64,000 bases of DNA. Origin: an uncultured Lachnospiraceae bacterium. GTDB lineage: Bacteria; Bacillota; Clostridia; Lachnospirales; Lachnospiraceae. A model generated the notes under the pieces. That model had not been told where the DNA came from. It ran no database searches and was given only the letters and a program-made list of their open reading frames with translations. Location of the stretch: contig CANDAG010000002.1 in NCBI GenBank assembly GCA_947382625.1, positions 99,961 to 163,960 on the forward strand. Reading direction: 5' to 3'. Below are positions 23,443 to 32,217 of this stretch, in pieces; the first letter of the stretch is position 1; the number at the start of each line of letters is the position of its first letter. A program made the translations under genes and the position numbers.

Positions 23443-24692
23443 CGGATATCCTGTTCAATATGATCTGCAATATATTGAGTGTTTATGGAACAATCCGGGG
23501 GATGGAGTTATTCCTCACATCAAGACACAGGAAATGGCAGGTTTCAGTTCCCTTATACATTGGGGCGTGGCTGGTCAATTCTCTGTGCTTTGTATCTACG
23601 AACATTCGCCTTACGAATTTATCTTTTTTTCTCTGTTTTATGACCATTGCCGCTTTTCTGTATGAAGGAGGCTGGAAACGAAAAGTCCTGGCAGTGTTGG
23701 CGATGATGGGGACGGGGATCATTCTGGAGGATATTGTATGGGTGATCATCAGCATGATGGGAGACCCTGTGGAGAATGTTGCCCTTGGATGTCTGTGCGC
23801 AGGGGTACTGATGCTGTTTCTTGTAGTGCTGATCGAAAAGCTGCTTTCCCTTGACCGGTATGCGGTGCTTCCGTTTAGCGGCTATGTCAGCATCAGTATC
23901 CTGTCAATTGGAAGTGTGATATTGGCTGAGATCATAACTGAGGAAGTGGGTTCTTATGAATTGGCGATGACAGCCCTGAGCATCATCTGTATTGTGGATA
24001 TAAGTACCTATCATATATACCATAAAATAGCTGAAAATCATAAAAAAGATATGCAGAGAGCAATTCTGCTTCAGGAAAACCAGATGTATGCGAAGCAGTT
24101 AGAGCTTCTACAGCAGTCCGGGCAGTATGTCAGGGCGCTTCGCCATGATATGAAAAACCATATGCTGCTGCTTGGTACTTATCTGGGAAAGGCGGAGTAT
24201 GAGAAAGCCAGGGAATATGCAGAGAGTCTGGCAGAAAGCCATGGCATGGCGCAGGAGTATGTAGGAACCGGAAATCTGGGAGTGGACAGTCTGCTGAATT
24301 ACAAGCTGGATCTGATCTGCAGGCAGTCGGGATGTATACCGCACCTGTCTGTGGAGATACCCAGGGAGTCGGTTATACCGGAGGTGGATCTGAACGTTAT
24401 CCTGGGAAATCTGCTGGACAATGCGGCAGAGGGGATTGCAGGGGCGGATGAGAAGTATCTGGAGCTGCAAATGAGATATGACAGGAATGTATTGTACATC
24501 AGTGTTTATAACAGCTTTGACGGGAAGGTGGAGCTGGATAAGAGAGGAAGACTCCTGACGAGAAAAGCCGGAAAGGAAGGACATGGGATCGGGCTGGAGA
24601 GCGTGGGACTGGTGGTGAAGAAGTATGACGGAATACTGAAGACCTCCCACGAAAACTGTATATTTAAAGTGGATCTGATGCTTTATGCGTAG
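23433..24692 (+). CDS. GHKL sensor histidine kinase (AgrC-like)
   Basis: A 419-aa kinase. About six hydrophobic segments fill residues 1-195, followed by a coiled region, the phospho-acceptor block ALRHDMKNHMLLLGTYLG (His in RHD) and the GHKL ATPase N-box NLLDNAAEGI, ending with HGIGLESVGLVVKKYDG. This is the peptide-sensing AgrC layout. No agrD or agrB gene was found on either side, so the ligand is unknown. It is translationally coupled to the LytTR regulator and ends at an intrinsic terminator. Confidence 0.9.
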   Translation: MGVADILFNMICNILSVYGTIRGMELFLTSRHRKWQVSVPLYIGAWLVNSLCFVSTNIRLTNLSFFLCFMTIAAFLYEGGWKRKVLAVLAMMGTGIILEDIVWVIISMMGDPVENVALGCLCAGVLMLFLVVLIEKLLSLDRYAVLPFSGYVSISILSIGSVILAEIITEEVGSYELAMTALSIICIVDISTYHIYHKIAENHKKDMQRAILLQENQMYAKQLELLQQSGQYVRALRHDMKNHMLLLGTYLGKAEYEKAREYAESLAESHGMAQEYVGTGNLGVDSLLNYKLDLICRQSGCIPHLSVEIPRESVIPEVDLNVILGNLLDNAAEGIAGADEKYLELQMRYDRNVLYISVYNSFDGKVELDKRGRLLTRKAGKEGHGIGLESVGLVVKKYDGILKTSHENCIFKVDLMLYA

Positions 24693-24693
24693 G

Positions 24694-24736
24694 CTGCTGC
24701 CAGAGGAGAAAAGGAACTGCTCTGGCGGCAGTTTTT
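24694..24736 (+). terminator. Intrinsic terminator of the two-component operon
   Basis: CTGCTGCCAGAG pairs with CTCTGGCGGCAG (one G.T), followed by TTTTT, starting one base after the kinase stop codon. Confidence 0.9.
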
Positions 24737-24772
24737 GAATAAGCTGGTTCACGGGGCGAGGCCGCATTTGAT
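24737..24772 (+). repeat. Dispersed ~36-bp hairpin repeat, copy after the kinase terminator
   Basis: GAATAAGCTG, 20 bases, TTTGAT, immediately after the T-run. The outer AAGCTG and TTTGAT match the 18243 copy exactly; the core reads CAC-GGG-GCG. Confidence 0.6.
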
Positions 24773-24801
24773 TATCTCGCAAGGCGTACAGTAATTGAGG
24801 C

Positions 24802-24837
24802 GTGCAAGTTTTTACAACCAAAGTGCGAGTTTTTACC
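24802..24837 (+). promoter_or_regulatory. LytTR-type direct repeat upstream of lipoprotein gene
   Basis: GTGCAAGTTTTTACA and GTGCGAGTTTTTACC start 21 bases apart (24802 and 24823). The spacing suits a LytTR dimer, and an A/T-rich -10-like TAAAAT lies about 30 bases downstream. The target gene would be 24967-25593. Confidence 0.45.
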
Positions 24838-24966
24838 ACATGTGAAAAAGAAGGGAATTAATATGGTAAAATAAAATATACTGATTAAAATACTCTGCGG
24901 ATTTCTGCGGGATTATCAGGGAATGGTTCGTGTGGCGGGGTAGAGTTCAAGCGAGGGGATTGCATT

Positions 24967-25593
24967 ATGAAGAAAAACATAATATTTTTGGCCATAACAA
25001 TTGCATTCATACTTTCATTATACGGTTGCGGAAGGTCGAATGGCTCCGATATCAAAACAGTAAGGGTATCTCAATTTACTGATCTGATCTTTGAGGATAC
25101 CAGTTTCCTTCCCAATAATGAATTTACCTGGAATATGGGTAAGGATGACTTCCTGTCCATGGTGTACGGGGCAGATACCATGGATCCTGACAGTGAGAGC
25201 TTTGAGGAGTATCGGTATTTTTATTCGGAAGAAACCAATATAACTACCTTTACGCCCCCAATGGTCTATGCGGTTAATGATATCCCGGGTGAGGCTGAAG
25301 CGGCGTTTGCCTTTAATGAAGGCGGATTATTCAAGGCAGGATATGTCTGGACTTATAAAGCGGATGAAGCGGAGAAGGCTGAAAAAGCGGTAACGATTCT
25401 TGCACAGGATTTTAATACCAATGAGAATATTGTGGAAGGTCAGCCGGAAATACCGGATTTTTCAGATGAGGATAGTAACCCGTTTCCGTATCGATATCAG
25501 TGGCCGCTTGTAGGAGGATCACAGGGATATATTGAGCTGTCTGTTTTGAAGATGCAGGAAAATATTATAGTTCAGCTTACGGTAGGGATTTAG
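24967..25593 (+). CDS. Hypothetical lipoprotein
   Basis: A 208-aa protein with a lipoprotein signal: MKKNIIFLAITIAFILSL followed by YGC, with the lipid-modified Cys at residue 21. The mature part is acidic with no recognised domain; aromatic-rich stretches (EFTWNMGKDDFLSMVYG, FSDEDSNPFPYRYQW) suggest a compact beta domain. ATG 24967 has GAGGGG upstream. The direct repeat at 24802-24837 and the adjacent LytTR system suggest that it may be a target of that system. Confidence 0.7.
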   Translation: MKKNIIFLAITIAFILSLYGCGRSNGSDIKTVRVSQFTDLIFEDTSFLPNNEFTWNMGKDDFLSMVYGADTMDPDSESFEEYRYFYSEETNITTFTPPMVYAVNDIPGEAEAAFAFNEGGLFKAGYVWTYKADEAEKAEKAVTILAQDFNTNENIVEGQPEIPDFSDEDSNPFPYRYQWPLVGGSQGYIELSVLKMQENIIVQLTVGI

Positions 25594-25619
25594 AGCCAAG
25601 AGTGAATTTTAAAAACCAC

Positions 25620-25648
25620 TTGCTTTTTCTTCAGAAATATTGTATGTT
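25620..25648 (+). promoter_or_regulatory. Promoter of the T-box/metG transcript
   Basis: TTGCTT, 17 bases, then TATGTT, ending about 20 bases before the T-box leader begins. A closely similar promoter (TTGCTT-N17-TATACT) precedes the 27721 lipoprotein. Confidence 0.55.
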
Positions 25649-25669
25649 AAATCAAACACTGCCGTGCCC

Positions 25670-25984
25670 AGTAAGACAGCGTGCAGATCATATAGAAAAG
25701 GCGTTGAAGAGAAGAGTAGGTCATTTGCGCTTTTACAGAGACCTCAGGCTGGTGAAAATGAGGAAAGCTACAGAATGACTGAACATGGCCTCGGAGCTGC
25801 GTACCGAAACAGAAAGTTTAGGCTGCGACGGGTTCACCCGTTATAGTGACAGGCTATCGGCAGATCATTTCCTGCCCGCAGCTGATGAGGCTTGTACCGT
25901 GAGGTATGGGTGAATTTAGGGTGGTATCACGAAGCAACAGGCTCTCGTCCCTGAAAAGAAATTTTCAGAGAGGAGGGCTTTTTT
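25670..25984 (+). promoter_or_regulatory. T-box riboswitch (methionine, specifier AUG) controlling metG
   Basis: The conserved T-box element AGGGTGGTATCACG lies at 25918-25931. Stem I shows the AGTA turn followed by GGTCATT, which pairs with AATGACT (25774-25780), and the distal GGCTGGTGAAAA loop. Immediately 3' of that helix, the specifier-loop sequence GAAC-ATG-G places AUG at 25785-25787, matching the downstream methionyl-tRNA synthetase. The terminator is the GGCTCTCGTCCCTGAAAA hairpin with AGGAGGGC and TTTTTT (about 25940-25984). Uncharged tRNA-Met should stabilise the antiterminator and switch on metG. Confidence 0.92.
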
Positions 25985-25985
25985 G

Positions 25986-27641
25986 ATGCATGGAAACAAG
26001 AAGGAAAAAAATATTTTAGTTGCAGGAGCATGGCCTTATGCCAACGGATCGCTCCACATCGGCCACATTGTAAGCTTATTACCGGGGGATGTGCTGGCGC
26101 GCTATCACCGGGCAAAGGGGGACAGAGTCTGCTATGTCTCAGGAAGTGACTGCCACGGCACGCCTGTGGCGATCAGAGCCAGAAAGGAAGGCAAAAGGCC
26201 GGAGGAAATCTGCGATCATTATCACAGGGAGTTTGAACAGTGCTTTGAATGGCTGGGATTCAGTTATGACCGGTATTCCAAAACTTCGGCCGAAGAGCAC
26301 ATCCGGTTTGTACAGGACTTTCATGAGAAGCTGTATCAAAGCCCTTATGTATATGAGAAGGAAGTGCCCCAGGCTTATTGTGAGCGCTGCCAAAGCTTTC
26401 TGGCAGACCGGTTTGTGGTGGGAAAATGTCCGGTCTGTGGGGAGGCGGCCAGAGGAGACCAGTGCGACGCCTGCGGGGAGGTATTGGAACCGGAGCGTCT
26501 GGAGGAGCCGGTATGTGCCGTCTGCGGCGATGCGGTCACTTTCAGGACATCGAAGCATCTTTATATTGCCATATCAAAACTGGAGAAGGAGCTGCGGGCG
26601 TTTGTGGGAAGTCATGAAAACTGGAGAAAAAATGCCATTGCTTTTTCTAACCGATACATTGAGGAGGGACTCAGGGACAGGGCGCTGACCAGAGACCTGG
26701 ATTGGGGGATCGATGTGCCGAAAAAGGGATATGAGGACAAAAAGATTTATATCTGGGCAGAAAATGTGTTAGGATATCTTTCTCTGAGCAAAGTCGTGAC
26801 TGCAGAGCGGGGAGAGAATTTTAGGGAGCTTTGGGGTTCCCGGGCAAAGCATTACTACGTCCATGGGAAAGACAATATTCCCTTTCACACCATCATACTT
26901 CCTGCACTGCTTCTGGCAGAGGGGGAGGACTGGCGTCTGCCGGATGACATTGTTTCCGGAGAATATCTGACCCTGGAGGGAAAGAAGATTTCCACCAGCC
27001 GGAATTACGCTGTTTGGGTGAAGGATCTGATAGGAAAATACGAACCTGATTCCCTGCGGTATTATCTGATCGCAAACGGAGCCGAGAAGCGGGACGCGGA
27101 TTTCTCCTGGCGGGATTTTGTCACCAGCCATAACAATGAGCTTTTGGGAGCCTGGGGAAATTTTGTCAACCGTACTCTGACCTTCATCGTCAAATATCTG
27201 GGCGGCAGAGTGCCGGAAGGGGTTATTGAAAAGGAAACGGCGGAGAAGATTGGCAGGCTTTACGATGTGGCGGGAGAGAAGATAGAAAAGGGACGATTTA
27301 AGGACGCCATTGCGGATATTTTCGGGGTAGTCCGCTATTCCAACAAGTATTTTGACCAGGGCAGGCCATGGATCACAAGAAATACCGATTTAAAGAGCTG
27401 TGAAAATACTTTATATAATTGCGCATGGCTGATCGCAAACCTGGCAGTCCTGTTAGAGCCCTTTCTTCCCTTTTCATCACAAAAGGTGAGGAGCTGGCTT
27501 GGAATTGACAACCGTTGGGAAATCAAAGAGATTTCACCTGGGCTTCCGATCCCGGAAATTGAGATTCTCTTTACGCGGATCGATAAGAGTGTTATAGAAG
27601 AAGAGGAGGAAGGACTGCGCAGGCTCCTTTTTGCAGAATAG
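25986..27641 (+). CDS. metG: Methionyl-tRNA synthetase
   Basis: A 551-aa class I synthetase. AGAWPYANGSLHIGHI contains the HIGH motif near residue 25. Two zinc knuckles follow (CERCQSF..CPVC near residue 135 and CDACGE..CAVC near 165), then WAENVLGYLS and the KMSKS-equivalent GKKISTSRN near residue 338, and the anticodon-binding helical domain. It lacks the C-terminal Trbp111-like tRNA-binding domain found in many Firmicutes enzymes (about 640-670 aa) and resembles the archaeal/E. coli-like four-Cys type. ATG 25986 follows AGGAGGG, which is also part of the terminator hairpin. A second metRS may exist elsewhere in the genome. Confidence 0.93.
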   Translation: MHGNKKEKNILVAGAWPYANGSLHIGHIVSLLPGDVLARYHRAKGDRVCYVSGSDCHGTPVAIRARKEGKRPEEICDHYHREFEQCFEWLGFSYDRYSKTSAEEHIRFVQDFHEKLYQSPYVYEKEVPQAYCERCQSFLADRFVVGKCPVCGEAARGDQCDACGEVLEPERLEEPVCAVCGDAVTFRTSKHLYIAISKLEKELRAFVGSHENWRKNAIAFSNRYIEEGLRDRALTRDLDWGIDVPKKGYEDKKIYIWAENVLGYLSLSKVVTAERGENFRELWGSRAKHYYVHGKDNIPFHTIILPALLLAEGEDWRLPDDIVSGEYLTLEGKKISTSRNYAVWVKDLIGKYEPDSLRYYLIANGAEKRDADFSWRDFVTSHNNELLGAWGNFVNRTLTFIVKYLGGRVPEGVIEKETAEKIGRLYDVAGEKIEKGRFKDAIADIFGVVRYSNKYFDQGRPWITRNTDLKSCENTLYNCAWLIANLAVLLEPFLPFSSQKVRSWLGIDNRWEIKEISPGLPIPEIEILFTRIDKSVIEEEEEGLRRLLFAE

Positions 27642-27652
27642 TCTGGTGCCGC

Positions 27653-27681
27653 TTGCTTTTTCGACTCCTTTTCCTTATACT
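27653..27681 (+). promoter_or_regulatory. Promoter of the 27721 lipoprotein gene
   Basis: TTGCTT, 17 bases, TATACT; the gene starts 39 bases after the -10 box. Confidence 0.65.
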
Positions 27682-27720
27682 GATAAAGGAATATAAGAGA
27701 AAAAGATCAGAGGTTAATTT

Positions 27721-28380
27721 ATGAAAAAGCAATTATTGCCATGCCTTTTAGTCGGACTGATGAGCATTATCTTAACTGCCTGCCAGCCTTCCGATGAGAA
27801 GATCGCAGAGGCCAAAGAGAAATATGCGCAGCTTGCACAGATCCACAATCAGGTGGTGGAAGCCCATGGGAAGGTGGCGGATGACTCTCTGGATCAGGAG
27901 CTGAAGGCTTTAAGAGACAGGGCCGGTGAAATGGAAAGCTATAATCTGGCGGAGATGAAGGATGAGGAGATTGATGGGATCATAGGGACAATGGACGATA
28001 TGATCGCAGAGTATGAGGAGTATCTTGCCCTCCTTTCCGATATTAAGGGGGAGGAGGAGGCTGCTGTGGTCACGTCTGTGACCTTAGCGCTTACCAATCG
28101 TACGGAATTCTCCTTTTCAGGAATCACACTTTATGAAAAAGGGGAAAGCGGCGCCTATGAAAATCTTCTCGGAGAGGGACAGATACTGACGCCGGGGCAG
28201 GCTCTGACGGGGCTGGTCGTTCGCAGGGATGCGGAGAGTACACCGTGGGTCCTTGTCCTGATGGAAGAGAGCGGACGGGAGTTTGAGCTTGAGTTGCCTG
28301 TAGGTGAATATTCAGAGAACGGAGTGGTTTCCCTGGCGCTTTCCTACGACGGGGAGTTGGACAAGGTTCTGATTCAATAA
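27721..28380 (+). CDS. Hypothetical lipoprotein
   Basis: A 219-aa protein with a clear lipobox (MKKQLLPCLLVGLMSIILTA then C21). Residues 25-110 form a likely coiled coil (EAKEKYAQLAQIHNQVVEAH onward), followed by a beta-rich domain from about 115 (VTSVTLALTNRTEFSFSGIT). No family is recognised. It is probably surface-exposed. It has its own promoter and lies upstream of an AraC-type regulator. Confidence 0.75.
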   Translation: MKKQLLPCLLVGLMSIILTACQPSDEKIAEAKEKYAQLAQIHNQVVEAHGKVADDSLDQELKALRDRAGEMESYNLAEMKDEEIDGIIGTMDDMIAEYEEYLALLSDIKGEEEAAVVTSVTLALTNRTEFSFSGITLYEKGESGAYENLLGEGQILTPGQALTGLVVRRDAESTPWVLVLMEESGREFELELPVGEYSENGVVSLALSYDGELDKVLIQ

Positions 28381-28438
28381 GCTGGCAGACAAAAGATCAG
28401 ACAGAAAGTTTTTTGGGAAATAACGAAGGAGAGCGCAG

Positions 28439-29338
28439 ATGGAAAAGGCATATGAGCTGGAGTTTTTGGGGGAAAAGAGCGGAAGCCTGTTCTTAAATTG
28501 CTGCGGGATGTCGCGGACAGAGCCTTTTCACAGCTTTGGACCGGCGATCAAGCCTCATTATGTGATCCACTTTGTGCTGAGCGGTCAGGGGAGATTTTCC
28601 ATCGGCGGTAAGGAATATCTGCTGGAGAGAGGGTATGGGTTCCTGATACCGCCGGATGAGCTTGTTTTTTATGAGGCAGATGAGAAGGATCCGTGGACCT
28701 ATCTCTGGGTGGGATTTAACGGGAGCATGGCGGATGAGTTGATCGCCGCCATGGGACTCTCCCTGACCAGCCCGGTGTTCGGTTCCGATAAGGAGAAGGA
28801 GCTTTCCCAGGCAGTGATGGATATGATGGAGCATAACACCGTAGGGATTGCCAATGAGCTGAGGCGGAACGGGCAGCTTCATCTCTTTTTGTCATTGATC
28901 GCCGAGAGTGCCCATATTGAAGAAAAAGGAGAGACGGATAAGGCAGACCAATACGTGAGACGGGCAGTGGAATTTATCCTGAATAATTACTGTAATCCTA
29001 TTAAGGTTACAGATGTGGCGGATTATGTCTGTATCAACAGAAGCTATCTGTATACCCTGTTTCGGAACGCCATGGGGATGTCACCTCAGCAGTTTCTTGC
29101 CACATTCCGTATCAACAGGGCGGCGGAGCTTTTGCAGCTTACTTCCCTTCCTATAGAAAGCATAGCCTTATCCTGCGGCTATTCGGACCCTTTGGTATTC
29201 ACCAAATCCTTTAAGCAGATGAAAAAGATGTCCCCCTCCTCCTACCGGAAGGAGATGCAGAAGGGCGAGACAAGAAAAAGCAAGGAATATCTAAAGCAGA
29301 TCGAGGACTTTATCGATCAGGTAAATAAGCACAGATAA
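28439..29338 (+). CDS. AraC family transcriptional regulator
   Basis: A 299-aa protein with an N-terminal AraC cupin (KPHYVIHFVLSGQGRFSIGG, then YGFLIPPDELVFYEAD) and the paired C-terminal helix-turn-helix (KVTDVADYVCINRSYLYTLF; SIALSCGYSDPLVFTKSFKQ). ATG 28439 has GAAGGAG upstream. Such proteins respond to sugars. No transporter or glycosidase is adjacent, so the target is unknown; the signalling cluster starting at 29391 is the nearest downstream unit. Confidence 0.92.
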   Translation: MEKAYELEFLGEKSGSLFLNCCGMSRTEPFHSFGPAIKPHYVIHFVLSGQGRFSIGGKEYLLERGYGFLIPPDELVFYEADEKDPWTYLWVGFNGSMADELIAAMGLSLTSPVFGSDKEKELSQAVMDMMEHNTVGIANELRRNGQLHLFLSLIAESAHIEEKGETDKADQYVRRAVEFILNNYCNPIKVTDVADYVCINRSYLYTLFRNAMGMSPQQFLATFRINRAAELLQLTSLPIESIALSCGYSDPLVFTKSFKQMKKMSPSSYRKEMQKGETRKSKEYLKQIEDFIDQVNKHR

Positions 29339-29390
29339 AGAGTTTCTGACAAGGCGGAGCAGGAGGGCGATCATTGGAACTTGATGGAGA

Positions 29391-31277
29391 ATGGAGATTG
29401 GAGAGAGCCCGGCAGAAGAGATGGAGGAGCAGACGAGAAAGGTGAAGCTGAAGCGGCAGAAAACGGAGCGGAATAAAAGGCGCTTTTATGGAGATTGCCT
29501 GGGAATGGCTTTGATCGCAGGGGCGTTGACGCTGGCGGCGGCCTCCGGCATATTGGAGAAGGCGGATCTGCAGGCAATGGACGCCTGGTATCAGACCAGA
29601 AGTGCGTCGGACGGAGAGATCGTACTTGTCGGCATCGACCAGAGAGCATTGGAGGAGATCGGCCCTTACAATCAATGGGGGCGGGACATCATTGCCATGG
29701 CCCTGGAGGCAATGAACCAGTCTGAGGAATGCCGGCCTGCGGCAATTGCCCTGGATGTGCTTTATGTGGGAGAGACAGCGGCGGAGGCAGATGAATGGCT
29801 GGCGGAGGCGGCCGGGCAGTATGGAAACGTGGTGACGGCCTGTGCCGCAGAGTTCGGGGATGAGCTTGGGACAAGAGAGGACGGAGAACATTATCTGGAT
29901 AATTTTTCAGTACTGGCCTTTGACGAACCCTATGACGGGCTGAGGGAGGTCACGGACCAGGGACATATTAATGCCATGCTGGACGGGGACGGGATCCTGC
30001 GCCATCATCTTTTGTCAATTACGCTGCCGGACGGAAGAGAGGTTCCCTCTCTGGCGTTGGCAGCAGTGCGGAAGTACTGGCAATATCGGGGATTAGGAGA
30101 AGGCAGCCTGCCCAGGACCGATAAAAGGGGTTTCTGGTACGTTCCTTTCTGCGGGATGCCGGGGGATTTTTATGAATCCATTTCCGTGGCGGATCTGCTT
30201 TCGGGAGAAGTTCCTGCAGATTACTTTGCCGGAAAGATCGTACTGATCGGTCCCTATGCGGTGGGGCTGCAGGACAGCTATGTGACGGCGGCGGATCACG
30301 CCCAGCCCATGTATGGAGTAGAGTTCCAGGCCAATGCCATCCAAGCGCTGCTCTGGGGAGACTATAAGCAGGAGGCAGGGGAGAGGATTCAGCTTGCCCT
30401 CCTGTTTTTGTCGCTTTTTGTGGCTATGGCCGGATTCTGGAAAAGACCCGTAAAGGTTTCCACCGGATTGTGGCTCCTTCTTTGCGGCGGCTATCTGCTT
30501 TTGAGCAAGGCAATGTACCGGGCCGGTTATCTGCTTCATGTGCTCTGGATCCCGCTGGGAGTCAGCGTTTTATATGTGGCATGCATTGCCGTAAATTATA
30601 TCCGGGCAGCAGTGGAGAAGCATCGGGTGACCAGTACCTTTAAGCGTTATGTGGCGCCGGAGATCGTGAACGAGATCCTGAAGGAGGGATCCGAGTCGAT
30701 GGAGCTTGGGGGAAGGCTGACGGAGATTGCGGTACTCTTTGTGGATGTCAGAGGATTTACGCCTATGTCGGAAATGCTGCAGCCAACCCAGGTGGTGGAG
30801 ATTTTAAACCGCTATCTGACCCTGATCTCTGAATGCATTTTCAGAAACGGAGGCACCCTGGATAAATTTGTGGGAGATGCGGCCATGGCCTTTTGGGGAG
30901 CGCCGCTTCCTCAGGAGGATTATGTGATGCACGCCGTACAGGCGGCGGCAGATATGGTAAACGGCTCCCTTGCTCTTTCCAAGGAGTTGCAGGAGCGTTA
31001 TGGAAGGACGGTGTCCTTCGGGATCGGCGTCCATGTGGGGGAAGCGGTTGTGGGAAACATCGGCTCTCCGGAGAGGATGGATTACACTGCCATCGGCGAT
31101 ACGGTAAATACTGCCGCACGGTTGGAGGCAAACGCTCCGGGCGGAACCATTTATATCTCAAGGGCGGTGGCAGACGCCTTAAAGGGCCGGATCCGTGCCA
31201 CCTCCCTGGGAGCTTCGGTCAGGCTGAAAGGAAAAAAAGAAGGCTTTGAGGTCCTGACTATGGACGGGATCCTGTAG
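29391..31277 (+). CDS. CHASE2 domain membrane adenylate cyclase (class III)
   Basis: A 628-aa protein. A short basic cytoplasmic N-terminus precedes a membrane segment (residues 36-53), then an extracytoplasmic CHASE2 sensor (about 55-325, with EIVLVGIDQRALEEIG and GKIVLIGPYAVGLQDSY). Three membrane helices follow (330-402), and a class III cyclase domain (about 435-620). Catalytic features: metal-binding Asp in VLFVDVRGFTPMSE, TLDKFVGDAAMAFWG (Lys typical of ATP specificity, plus the second Asp), and YTAIGDTVNTAARLE (Asn, Arg). All key residues are present, so cAMP production is likely. The exact start is uncertain because no strong ribosome site precedes ATG 29391. Confidence 0.9.
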   Translation: MEIGESPAEEMEEQTRKVKLKRQKTERNKRRFYGDCLGMALIAGALTLAAASGILEKADLQAMDAWYQTRSASDGEIVLVGIDQRALEEIGPYNQWGRDIIAMALEAMNQSEECRPAAIALDVLYVGETAAEADEWLAEAAGQYGNVVTACAAEFGDELGTREDGEHYLDNFSVLAFDEPYDGLREVTDQGHINAMLDGDGILRHHLLSITLPDGREVPSLALAAVRKYWQYRGLGEGSLPRTDKRGFWYVPFCGMPGDFYESISVADLLSGEVPADYFAGKIVLIGPYAVGLQDSYVTAADHAQPMYGVEFQANAIQALLWGDYKQEAGERIQLALLFLSLFVAMAGFWKRPVKVSTGLWLLLCGGYLLLSKAMYRAGYLLHVLWIPLGVSVLYVACIAVNYIRAAVEKHRVTSTFKRYVAPEIVNEILKEGSESMELGGRLTEIAVLFVDVRGFTPMSEMLQPTQVVEILNRYLTLISECIFRNGGTLDKFVGDAAMAFWGAPLPQEDYVMHAVQAAADMVNGSLALSKELQERYGRTVSFGIGVHVGEAVVGNIGSPERMDYTAIGDTVNTAARLEANAPGGTIYISRAVADALKGRIRATSLGASVRLKGKKEGFEVLTMDGIL

Positions 31278-31299
31278 GGGCGGCGGCTTTTGAGAAAGA

Positions 31300-32217
31300 A
31301 TGAAAAGGAAGGCGGATATTGGGATGGAAGAGAAGTGGATCCTGCAGGTCCATGGAGTGCGGGGCTCCGCCCCTGCAGCAGAGAGAGAATTTCTGACATA
31401 CGGCGGGAACACCTCCTGCATCAGCCTGGATTACGGCAGGGGAGTTCTGGCATTTGATGCGGGTACCGGGCTGTCCGGGCTTGGCAGAAGGATGTGCGAC
31501 AAAAATATAAAAAGAGCGGATATCCTGCTCAGCCATCTGCATATGGATCACCTCAGCGGTTTGTTCGGGTTTTTGCCCTTTTACGATCCGGAGGCAGAGA
31601 TTCATATTTATGGACGGGCAGGCATAGGATTCCCTGAGTACCTGCATTTGTTGGTGGGCAGGCCTTTTTGGCCTGTGGGACTGAAAGAGGTACCGGCGCG
31701 TATCAGGTTCCATGAAATAGAGCCGGGGCAGAGCTTTGCCCTTGCGGAAAAGAACCCCGCGGGGAAGGATCCTGCGGAAAAGAACCTTGCGGGAAGGAAC
31801 CCTGCAGAAGAGAAGGAGCCGGAAAATAGGATACAGATTGATACCCTTCCGGGAAATCATCCCGGGGGAAGCCTGCTTTACCGGGTGAGGACAGCAGAAA
31901 AGAGTGTGGTGTATGCACTTGACTGCGAGATGAGCGAGGAGATGGTCGATGCACTGGCTGATTTTTCAACAGGAAGCGATCTTCTGATATGGGATGCGGC
32001 CTTTACTCCCCGGGATCTGGAGAAGCATAAGGGATGGGGGCATTCCACCTGGGAGCAGGGGATTGCTCTCCGGCGCAGGGCAGGAGCAAAGGCGGCGCTT
32101 ATGACACATTTTTCACAGGGCTATACAGACGGGTTTTTACAGCAGCAGGAGCAACTGGCAAGGGAGGCTGACAGCGCCGCCTGCTTTGCCAGGGAAGGGA
32201 TGGTGATAAGGATATGA
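31300..32217 (+). CDS. Metallo-beta-lactamase-fold hydrolase
   Basis: A 305-aa protein. It begins with VHGVRGSAP and YGGNTSCI, typical of the phosphodiesterase/cyclic-nucleotide-type MBL group, and has LLSHLHMDHLSGLFGF (metal-binding HxHxDH) and, near the end, DAAFTP and GHSTWEQGI, then THFSQGY. Many relatives are annotated as cAMP/RNase Z-like phosphodiesterases, which fits its position after an adenylate cyclase. A low-complexity insert of tandem K-N/D-P-A units at about residues 148-170 breaks the fold between beta strands. ATG 31324 is an alternative start. It overlaps the next gene by four bases. Confidence 0.83.
   Translation: MKRKADIGMEEKWILQVHGVRGSAPAAEREFLTYGGNTSCISLDYGRGVLAFDAGTGLSGLGRRMCDKNIKRADILLSHLHMDHLSGLFGFLPFYDPEAEIHIYGRAGIGFPEYLHLLVGRPFWPVGLKEVPARIRFHEIEPGQSFALAEKNPAGKDPAEKNLAGRNPAEEKEPENRIQIDTLPGNHPGGSLLYRVRTAEKSVVYALDCEMSEEMVDALADFSTGSDLLIWDAAFTPRDLEKHKGWGHSTWEQGIALRRRAGAKAALMTHFSQGYTDGFLQQQEQLAREADSAACFAREGMVIRI

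Noticed and set aside
22557-24966. agrB/agrD peptide pheromone genes next to the AgrA/AgrC-like pair
   Set aside because: I examined the flanks for a short amphipathic pro-peptide or an AgrB-like membrane protease and found neither.
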